From assembly GCA_008931825.1 (NCBI GenBank), contig QXVZ01032971.1, forward strand, positions 1 to 26,474: 26,474 nucleotides of DNA, written 5' to 3'. The DNA is from Phallusia fumigata (taxonomy: Eukaryota; Chordata; Ascidiacea; Phlebobranchia; Ascidiidae). Made by a program: the position numbers and the translations under genes. Positions 22,301 through 26,474 of the stretch are shown one piece after another. The notes below the pieces were generated by a model. The model ran no database searches, was not told the origin of the DNA, and saw nothing but the letters and a program-made list of their open reading frames with translations. The stretch's first letter is position 1; each line of letters opens with the position of its first letter.

Positions 22301-25300
22301 CATATCATTAAAGCATAGGTAACTGTTGGAACCAATGTAAAATGAAGTACTGATTATACATTCGCTTTTGACAACAAAACAAAATTGGGTAATAGTGTGA
22401 ATGTAATGAAAATATGTTGAAAGCCACTTTCTAGCTGGTTGTTGTTTTCAACTGTTTTTCATAAAAATCTACATCTCCCTGTTGTTGTTTCAGCTTGCAA
22501 CGGCCTTGCCACAATTAAAGGTACATCCGGCAAGATCAATATTCCAGCCAATATCACATCTCCAATTTGCAGCTACCTATATTGCAGATGGAGAATTGAA
22601 GTTGCATCGGGCAGGGTGCGCCGCAATTAGCCAACCACATTAATTAAAATCTAATGATTTTTCGCATCAAAAACGTGCAATAAACTTGATCTAAAATTAT
22701 GTCATACATTAAAGTTTGATCTACAATAATATTAGTGTCATACTGTGTGATAGATATGTGATCTGACTTTTATTCACAGGCGATAAATGTAAGCTTCCCT
22801 GTATTCAAGCTATCTAACCGGTCGTGCTACGAAAGTAACTTACGATTCTACCAAGGTCCTTCATATGAAAGTGTGGTATGTCGATTGCCTTGTCATACAA
22901 CATAGTTTCATTTTTAAGGACTTATTAAAGGCGTTTAGATGTCTGTTCGCTGTATGTATTTCTCGCAGTTACCAAGCTATGTATGTTGTGAATGAAATCA
23001 CCCACAATATTTACTTAATGTTACATATGTTTAGTTGGGCGAAGTGTGCCACTCGAAACCACCAAGATCTTTTACAACGTCATCTAACGAAGTCGAGATA
23101 GCATACAGTTACTACAACTACTTTAGTTCAGCCAATCAAGACATTGGACAAGTTGACATTCAATGGTTTGTTACAGGTAATAGCGTCCTAATATTAAATT
23201 CCTGCTTTATTTTTTGTCCAAAAACGTAAGATATTGTGTTGTTGTGGTGTCGAAGCAAGATTTTTTGGCTTAACAGTTTTCTAAATTTAAGCTTAATTCT
23301 ACCATTTTTGTCTCTGTATTTAATATCAGCAACTGGTTGCAAAAGCAGTTTCTCTAACAACATAATCTATTAAATTATTTTAGATCCGGTGACATTTACC
23401 CCAACGGTTCCTACAAGTAAGTTATTTATCGCCTATTAATGAAAGTTTGAGAATGTAGTAGGTGTAGCTAAAGTATTGCTAAAGTACAGGTGAATCCTTT
23501 TTTCTTGTTATTCCAAGTTAACCGATACACGTTGACGAAGCATTTGTAACCATTTTAGGTTTTACTTGTGGACAAGCCGTTACTAACAAAAGTGGAACGA
23601 TTTACTCACCAAACTATCCATACAAATACCCTCATAACCAGGATTGTCACTGGGTTATACCAGCTGCAAGTAATGAGGTATATTTATAAGCTTTAGAGGT
23701 TTGTGTACTTACTTGAATGCACGCTGAAGTCAACTCTTTTTCAGTTTGTCCTGATATACTTTCGAAGTTTCAATGTCGAAACAATATACGATTGTCGATG
23801 GGATTATTTGCTCATTTCAGCTGCAGGGGTAAGGGATTTATTTGTGTTTCATTTATTGGACTGTTTGTAAAAGCATTTCCCAAATAAAAATTAATTTTTC
23901 CTCTTGTACATAACACTACACGTAATTTTAGAACACAACAACCTACTGCAGAAATTCTGGTAACAGCGCATTTTACCGAGGAGAAACCCAACTATACTTT
24001 CATTCAGATGACATCATCAACGAATCCGGTTTTGCCCTGGATTATAAGATACTAGGTTATTTGTTGACATTATTTTTTGCACATTAATTCTATCTACTAA
24101 AAAGTGCAATTTGATCAGCACAATCCTGACGTATGGCACGTTTACATCAATAGTAAGAGATTAAAAGTTGTCCAAAATTTGTTGAAAATAATAGGACGAG
24201 GAATAAGTTAAACATTTTTTACGCCTAAACAAAAAATTTTCAGATTTGTCGTTTGAACCTTGCGCCGGTGGAGTTAATTTAACATCTCTGTCTGGAACCT
24301 TCTCAAACGTCGATTTTTCCAACATAAGCAATTACATGTCATTCAGGTGTAAGTGGAAGCTATATGTTCAAGAGGGAAAGGTCGGTCGAATTTTGTGGTT
24401 GGTAACAAGCCTTGTAACAAGCCTTGTAAAAACGTTTTTGTAAAATGTTTTTCAGGAGATCACAGTGTCTTTCACTAAATTCAATATTTCATGTTACTCT
24501 GACAGCTTGAATATTTTTGACGAAAATGGCAGTAATTTGGTAAGGTTTGTAGTAAAATAAACGAAAACGGAACTAGCTAATATAACTACCTTGTACTCAC
24601 AAGGTACATGCTTTTAATCCATAACTGGTCGCTTGTATCTACACCAGAGATAACTTACTGTGGAAAAACATTTCGGCCTAGTATCGTAAATACGTTAACC
24701 GATTTTGAAAAAAAAGAACTAACAAAAACAGTCCTATTGCGCAATATTTTTGTGATTTTTCACCTGCATTGCAGTTCGTCCAAAGTTCCTGCAACACGCG
24801 ACCAAAAACCTTCACTCTACATTCGAACGTTATTTTTGAGTACAACACATATGGATATAATAATAGAGCATATTTCGAAGTTAATTGGAGTTCGTCAGGT
24901 AATTACGTGTGTATCGATGGCTATATTTTATCTAATAGCCTCAGTTGTTACACCGCTAGACCCTCAAAATAGGTCAAATTATTTAACAATGTCCAATTTA
25001 GGTGAAATTTGTGTGACGCCCAAATATAAGGTTGTCAGAAAGCCCTCGACACTGCACTGACGGCTAGCCACGGAAAGCCTAAAGTTTAGACGCGCTCGAG
25101 CACTGGCTGTNCGACACTGCACTGACGGCTAGCCACGGAAAGCCTAAAGTTTAGACGCGCTCGAGCACTGGCTGTCTTTATTAAAATACTGAGTAAAAAC
25201 GGGTCAACTTCTCGGAAGATATTCTTAAATGATAGTGTACGACAAGAAAACAAGTTTGTTCTTTGACAGCCGGGGAAGAACTGCCGCAACCGCGTACAAA

Positions 25301-26474
25301 ACTCCATAGCACGGTAAAAACGAAAAAAGGGGCTCCATGGATCTAAAATAAGGAAACAAGTAAAGACACGTCACGCGACAAAACGACTGACTGCTAATAG
25401 TTTGCCTTAGTGGCTCCTTCCAGAAATCGCGCAGGAATTTCTGCTCCAGGCGTGCCCATACCAACGGGACATGGGGGGAAATAATTGTTTGTGTAACCAC
25501 ACAACGTGTGCCCAAAGGAAAATACCTGGCGATAACACAGAAACGGTGCGCTGACGAGTGGAAGAAAACGCGAAACAAAGCAAATTAAGTGAAGAATTAG
25601 GGCCACAAATAACCGAACACACGTCAATAAAACAAAACAAATACCCTCGACAGCGAAAGAACATTGTGCAACTTATTAAATATAAATATGCCAAGGAAAA
25701 ATGTGGAGTGAAGAATAAAATGAGGTTACATTTGGACAGTTTGTACAATATGCCATAGCAGTGTATGGATTGCTAAATTTTACCTAATAGCCCAAGCAGT
25801 CACCCACCAGCCTTATAAAATGGGTCAAATTACTAAACAACGTTGGAATTGGGTAAAATTTGGACAGTTTGTCCAACATGCCATAGTGGTACATTAATTG
25901 TTGTGGTTTACACTAGAGGCCCAGCATTTGCAACTCCCTGGGCAACATTATGAAACAATGTAGAATATGTCATTGTGGTGCACTGATTGCTTTGTTTATA
26001 CCTAAAGCCCGACATGTATCCAGAAAAACGCATAATGTCCAAATTTCCATGTGTTTCTGCCAGCAGAAAACAATCATGCCCCAAAAAGCTCTGGGTAAAA
26101 GTGTACATAGAATGTCTACATATGGTAAGCCACCCTTCTAGTTGTATTTGCGTTTAGTTTTTAACTAATTTGGTAACACGGTAACTATGACTTATGGTGC
26201 GCACTCAAATATTTTGAGGCCGTTTACATATCTTTTGTGTTAACCAATTACACAAAACCAGTCGTAAGCCATGTCATGCTTGATTCTGCTTTGTGTTACT
26301 TTTCAACTCGTACACGATTTTTAGCTAAAGTTACCCTTGATTTTATCTGTGTTTTCAGAACGACGAAACACCACAGTGCTACCAGAAGGTAGGGATCGTT
26401 AATTGTAGCAATTGGTTAAAATAAAGCGGTGTAATACGTAATTAACGGTTGTGTATTTTTTAGCGTTGAATTGT
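10253..26474 (+). CDS. Secreted multi-CUB-domain protein with linker microexons (3' end beyond window)
   Basis: Hand-assembled exons: 10253-10364, 10828-10955, 12437-12572, 12738-12770, 12838-12962, 13443-13523, 14898-15030, 15525-15557, 15617-15649, 15804-15925, 16237-16341, 16395-16533, 16831-16860, 17753-17880, 17980-18081, 18235-18361, 18434-18454, 18612-18644, 18953-18979, 19045-19077, 19283-19404, 20147-20251, 20776-20908, 21360-21419, 22494-22615, 22780-22875, 23035-23176, 23384-23416, 23559-23677, 23745-23828, 23932-24055, 24244-24380, 24456-24539, 24775-24898, 26359-26388 and 26464 onward. The 35 complete exons give 1065 codons with no stop and consistent phases. Product: signal peptide, eight CUB domains, a ninth apparently starting at the edge, and Thr/Ser/Pro/Asn-rich linkers with N-glycosylation sequons. 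CUB domains bind proteins or glycans outside the cell; no enzymatic, membrane or other domain is visible, so its role is unknown. The CUB1 middle exon was not found. The 3' end may add other domains. Confidence 0.87.
10828..12572 (+). CDS. CUB domain 1 (exons 10828-10955 and 12437-12572; middle exon not found)
   Basis: The first exon has a Cys followed by SGSGETIDNETSGKLVIPEN and later ECWWRIVVAENK, the first third of a CUB domain. The next recognised exon has RICLSTIPKSLAASSNRVEI and ELLWEAV, the last third. CUB6, its closest relative in this gene, has an extra 96-base exon between these parts, carrying the third Cys. A scan of 10956-12436 found no counterpart; that interval contains tRNA-derived repeat sequence. 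The two exons join in phase 0 without the missing part, which would give a truncated fold with an unpaired cysteine. Confidence 0.72.
11560..11705 (-). repeat. tRNA-derived SINE-like segment
   Basis: On the minus strand there is an exact RNA polymerase III B-box, GGTTCGAATCC (11622-11612). About 70 bases upstream lies an A-box-like GATCAGAGTACTGGATTG. The spacing and surrounding CCCGGG...CCCG stem resemble a tRNA, but the acceptor stem is not convincing, so it reads as a SINE head rather than a functional tRNA gene. It lies inside the intron where the CUB1 middle exon would be expected. Confidence 0.5.
11965..12060 (-). repeat. Degenerate tRNA-Leu/Ser-like segment
   Basis: The minus strand has TGGCCGAGTGGTTA (12048-12035), an excellent match to the A-box/D-arm of Leu or Ser tRNAs. 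About 60 bases downstream is a weak B-box-like TGTGATTCCC. The B-box and acceptor stem do not match well enough for a working tRNA. It is probably a tRNA-derived pseudogene or SINE head. Confidence 0.45.
12216..12238. repeat. Perfect 10-base inverted repeat
   Basis: CCCAAAAGTT and AACTTTTGGG flank the trinucleotide AAT in the CUB1 intron. This is a potential hairpin or the remains of a mobile-element end; nothing else identifies it. Confidence 0.5.
12738..12770 (+). CDS. Linker exon 1 (33 bases)
   Basis: Phase 1-1 exon reading DPVDMSPTPAN between acceptor TTTACAG and donor GTAAGT. It resembles the linker after CUB6 (DPVTFTPTVPT), part of the evidence for an intragenic block duplication. Confidence 0.75.
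12838..15030 (+). CDS. CUB domain 2 (exons 12838-12962, 13443-13523, 14898-15030)
   Basis: Exon one has TNTTGTVQSPKYDNHTNYEN and NYHWIISASSDQ. Exon two has VVLIIVQQVDLEQVYDCRYD. Exon three has YTLCGQ, TTDIYFHTDSSV and TGFTLDYQVL. The first disulfide is missing as a pair: there is no Cys before the first strand, and the position before HW is Tyr. The second pair (YDCRYD and LCGQ) is kept. The 5' intron between exons one and two carries a hAT-like MITE starting 14 bases after the splice donor, and the next intron carries a minisatellite and an N. Its closest relative in the gene is CUB7. Confidence 0.86.
12977..13350. mobile_element. hAT-like MITE inserted next to a splice donor
   Basis: The left end CAGTGGTTCTCAAC and the right end GGTTGAAAACCACTG are terminal inverted repeats of the classic hAT type. 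The flanking octamers AAAAAAGT (12969-12976) and ATCAAAGT (13351-13358) are an 8-base target duplication with two mismatches. The element is 374 bases long, with no transposase frame. It begins 14 bases after the donor of the CUB2 first exon, leaving the GT and immediate intron bases untouched. Confidence 0.75.
13895..14270. repeat. Degenerate minisatellite in an intron
   Basis: A roughly 18-23 base unit, approximately TATGAGACCCCATGGGA, repeats with many substitutions and length changes through the intron of CUB2. The array is interrupted by the single-N join at 14007, where 112 bases are duplicated, so the true copy number is lower. A G-run precedes it at 13873-13884. Confidence 0.85.
14007..14007. 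other. Single-N contig join with identical 112-base flanks
   Basis: 13895-14006 and 14008-14119 are identical by eye: the same contig end sequence placed twice. Half of this part of the minisatellite is therefore artefactual. Confidence 0.93.
14621..14735 (+). repeat. Tail fragment of the hairpin-headed interspersed repeat
   Basis: GGCCTGCAGAAACAATTACA, then AAAGCTGAGTAAA and AAAGCCACTCTTCTAGT, match the 3' part of the longer repeat copies at 16917, 21425 and 24907. Head and middle are missing. Confidence 0.6.
15525..15649 (+). CDS. Linker exons 2 and 3 (15525-15557, 15617-15649)
   Basis: Two 33-base phase 1-1 exons separated by a 59-base intron. They read NTSPADNVSY and ACNCTNPSTS with shared boundary codons. 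The second holds two cysteines in a CNC arrangement and has a counterpart before CUB5 (NCSCRPSVSS), so it was probably duplicated together with the following CUB domain. Confidence 0.75.
15804..16533 (+). CDS. CUB domain 3 (exons 15804-15925, 16237-16341, 16395-16533)
   Basis: Exon one has ECGTAIQVSNSFGYLISKN and ICSWYISVDYPN. Exon two has LLNVELEGHSSCTFDWITFS. Exon three has KICGSTNG, STQIEFKSDSS and GAGFYLLWF. All four CUB cysteines are present. The exon lengths 122/105/139 almost equal those of CUB5 (122/105/133), and the protein sequences are clearly related. The intron between exons two and three is only 53 bases. Confidence 0.9.
16831..16860 (+). CDS. Linker exon 4 (30 bases)
   Basis: Phase 1-1 exon reading TLENGTTTS with a shared Ser at its 5' border; acceptor ATATTTACAG, donor GTGCAT. 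It is short and supported mainly by phase agreement with both neighbours. Confidence 0.65.
16917..17692 (+). repeat. Hairpin-headed interspersed repeat, copy 1
   Basis: It starts with an imperfect hairpin (GGTCCTTCCTGCAGGAGAC) followed by a T-rich run and TTTACAGCTGGTTGATATGG. Then come about three degenerate monomers built on AGCCCCTGCAGTCACCCCGC, CCTAAAATGGGTCAAATTG and TCATAGTGGTGTATCA. The tail reads GAAAGCCACCCATCTGG. There is no coding capacity. It fills the intron before CUB4 and ends about 60 bases before that exon. Confidence 0.7.
17753..18361 (+). CDS. CUB domain 4 (exons 17753-17880, 17980-18081, 18235-18361)
   Basis: Exon one has TTSGYILSPGFPGLYPSDID followed by CHWLIH, a very typical CUB start. 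Exon two has ITVFMLYLDLE and CEHDWVEIFDG. Exon three has KLCHAQAS, SSVFVEFHTDH and KKGFHLIYS. All four cysteines and the Asp positions used for calcium binding in many CUB domains are present. It is the most canonical CUB of the gene and has no close internal duplicate. Confidence 0.92.
18434..18644 (+). CDS. Linker exons 5 and 6 (18434-18454, 18612-18644)
   Basis: A 21-base microexon (NVYVPT) and a 33-base exon (STVPTTTTTY), both phase 1-1 with GT-AG borders. The Thr run suggests an O-glycosylated stalk. These are among the smallest exons of the gene. Their support is phase continuity plus composition. Confidence 0.65.
18684..18914 (+). repeat. Hairpin-headed interspersed repeat, copy 2 (variant, cut by N)
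   Basis: The head is an almost perfect hairpin, GTCCCCTTC and GAAGGGGAC around CAC, followed by ACACATATTTTTTTTACTC and a (CTTTTTT)n run at about 18735-18768. After that the sequence differs from copies 1 and 3, so this is a sibling family or a deleted copy. It stops at the N at 18915. Confidence 0.65.
18915..18915. other. Single-N contig join in an intron
   Basis: The N lies in the intron between two linker exons of the multi-CUB gene, at the end of a repeat copy. No duplicated flank is visible here, so intron sequence, or even small linker exons, may be missing. Confidence 0.7.
18953..19077 (+). CDS. Linker exons 7 and 8 (18953-18979, 19045-19077)
   Basis: A 27-base microexon (YVPSNITY) with an N-glycosylation sequon and a 33-base exon (NCSCRPSVSS) with a CSC motif; both phase 1-1. 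The second parallels the exon before CUB3. Confidence 0.68.
19283..20908 (+). CDS. CUB domain 5 (exons 19283-19404, 20147-20251, 20776-20908)
   Basis: Exon one has GCGTPVQVSSTSGYLLLSG and HCSWSLSVNYPN. Exon two has FLVNTSIERQANCIFDWLS. Exon three has RICGSSNTN, SSVKIEFKSDSSVTG and GFYLTWF. It has four CUB cysteines. It is a duplicate of CUB3: by hand count 20 of 41 residues of the first exon are identical, and exon lengths are equal for exons one and two. Its introns (742 and 524 bases) are much longer than those of CUB3. Confidence 0.9.
21360..21419 (+). CDS. Linker exon 9 (60 bases)
   Basis: The longest linker exon: SKTNATSAATTTPHPQIGT, Thr/Ala/Ser/Pro-rich with an N-glycosylation sequon, phase 1-1, donor GTAATT. 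The next repeat copy starts within about 6 bases of this donor. Confidence 0.72.
21425..22438 (+). repeat. Hairpin-headed interspersed repeat, copy 3
   Basis: The head TATGGGTCTCCTTCGTGAAG folds like copies 1 and 2. The T-rich run and TTTACAGCTGGTAGATATGG match copy 1. Several degenerate monomers with TGGTTACCCCGCTAGCC follow, then the tail TGAAAGCCACTTTCTAGCTGG. It fills nearly all of the intron before CUB6, ending about 56 bases before that exon. Confidence 0.7.
22494..23176 (+). CDS. CUB domain 6 (exons 22494-22615, 22780-22875, 23035-23176)
   Basis: Exon one has ACNGLATIKGTSGKINIPAN and YCRWRIEVASGR, with an extra Cys at PICSY. Exon two has AINVSFPVFKLSNRSCYESN and LRFYQG. Exon three has EVCHSKPPRSFTTSSNEVEI and QVDIQWFVT. 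Exons one and three match CUB1 closely in sequence and length, making CUB6 the template for what CUB1 lacks. The last strand is followed directly by the DPV linker. Confidence 0.87.
23384..23416 (+). CDS. Linker exon 10 (33 bases)
   Basis: Phase 1-1 exon reading DPVTFTPTVPT; same length and DPV...TP pattern as the linker after CUB1. Confidence 0.72.
23559..24055 (+). CDS. CUB domain 7 (exons 23559-23677, 23745-23828, 23932-24055)
   Basis: Exon one has FTCGQAVTNKSGTIYSPNYP and DCHWVIPAASNE. Exon two has FVLIYFRSFNVETIYDCRWD. Exon three has TYCRNSGN, TQLYFHSDD and SGFALDYKIL. All four cysteines are present, unlike its relative CUB2. Introns are short (67 and 103 bases). The donor after exon three is the unusual GTTATT. 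Confidence 0.9.
24244..24898 (+). CDS. CUB domain 8 (exons 24244-24380, 24456-24539, 24775-24898)
   Basis: It follows CUB7 with no linker exon. Exon one has EPCAGGVNLTSLSGTFSN and SFRCKWKLYVQEGK. Exon two has EITVSFTKFNISCYSDSLNI. Exon three has SSCNTRPKTFTLHSNVIFEY and AYFEVNWSSS. Four cysteines are present. It belongs to the CUB1/CUB6 subtype but is more diverged. The donor of exon one is GTCGGT. Confidence 0.85.
25012..25730 (-). mobile_element. Probable solo LTR nested in the repeat
   Basis: The insert starts TGTGACGCCC and ends GGTTACA on the plus strand, giving near-inverted TGTGAC/TGTAAC ends. It is flanked by the 4-base direct repeat TTTG (25008-25011 and 25731-25734). It splits a repeat monomer whose two halves fit together outside it. 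AATAAA on the minus strand at about 25178-25183 lies some 100 bases from the minus-strand end once the duplicated 64 bases are discounted, as expected for an LTR polyadenylation signal. There is no gag or pol frame, hence a solo LTR. The ends resemble Gypsy-type LTRs, which is inference. Confidence 0.62.
25111..25111. other. Single-N contig join with identical 64-base flanks
   Basis: 25047-25110 and 25112-25175 are identical by eye, so one copy is an unmerged overlap. It falls inside the LTR-like insertion and makes it look about 65 bases too long. Confidence 0.93.
26359..26388 (+). CDS. Linker exon 11 (30 bases)
   Basis: Phase 1-1 exon reading RRNTTVLPE between acceptor TGTTTTCAG and donor GTAGGG. 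It contains the N-glycosylation sequon NTT. It connects CUB8 to the next module. Confidence 0.65.
26464..26474 (+). CDS. Start of the next exon, probably CUB domain 9
   Basis: After TATTTTTTAG the frame continues in phase 1 as Ala-Leu-Asn-Cys, like the ACNG/ACSG starts of CUB6 and CUB1. The window ends here. Confidence 0.5.

Larger units (their letters stand above)
24907..26144 (+). repeat. Hairpin-headed interspersed repeat, copy 4 (headless, split by an LTR-like insertion)
   Basis: It begins inside a monomer (GTTACACCGCTAGACCCTC, then AATAGGTCAAATTATTTAAC), is interrupted at 25012-25730, and resumes with TTTGGACAGTTTGTACAA and further monomers. It ends with GCAGAAAACAATCATGCC and AAGCCACCCTTCTAGTTG. 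No head hairpin was found. Confidence 0.65.

Noticed and set aside
24608..25060. A 150-codon plus-strand open frame
   Set aside because: It overlaps the last CUB8 exon in another frame and then runs into repeat and LTR sequence; the CUB frame is the supported one.
25225..25748. Several overlapping minus-strand open frames of 77-117 codons
   Set aside because: They lie inside the LTR-like insertion, resemble no gag, pol or host protein I recognise, and their composition looks noncoding.

Overview
The window looks like animal nuclear DNA, most likely from an ascidian tunicate (Ciona or a close relative). It is AT-rich, with genes split into many small exons by short GT-AG introns. It encodes mosaic secreted proteins (CUB, LDL receptor class A, trypsin, Thr-rich linkers), and its introns carry MITE-like, SINE-like and LTR-derived repeats. 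The species is inference; no marker gene was seen.

Layout. (1) About 283-5477, minus strand: a secreted mosaic serine protease. In protein order it has a signal peptide, a CUB domain, an LDLa module, an activation segment (DPR|IVGG), a trypsin (S1) domain and Thr-rich linker exons running towards the left edge. The trypsin part appears twice (895-2125 and 2127-3236) around a single N, best explained as two divergent haplotypes left unmerged. A second N (859) removes the catalytic-serine region. (2) 5478-10252: an intergenic stretch between the two divergent genes, with a hAT-like element, a short tandem duplication and hairpins, but no supported gene. (3) 10253 to the right edge, plus strand: a large secreted multi-CUB protein. 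I could assemble 35 exons plus the start of a 36th, all phase-consistent and open for 1065 codons. It has a signal peptide and eight CUB domains, with a ninth apparently starting at the edge, joined by eleven small linker exons.

Gene logic. Nearly all CUB domains of the plus-strand gene are three exons with internal phase-0 introns and outer phase-1 introns; every linker exon is phase 1-1 and a multiple of three. Whole modules can therefore be duplicated, or linkers skipped, without frame damage. Internal similarity shows that this happened: CUB1-linker-CUB2 resembles CUB6-linker-CUB7, and CUB3 resembles CUB5. A repeat family with a hairpin head and degenerate internal repeats sits in matching introns before CUB4 and CUB6. 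A further copy near the right end has been split by what looks like a solo LTR with TG/CA ends and a 4-bp target duplication.

Assembly caution. All five N positions (859, 2126, 14007, 18915, 25111) are single bases. At 14007 and 25111 the same 112 and 64 bases occur on both sides, and at 2126 about 1.1 kb of near-identical sequence does. They mark contig joins, so apparent duplications and missing pieces beside them should not be read as biology without re-sequencing.
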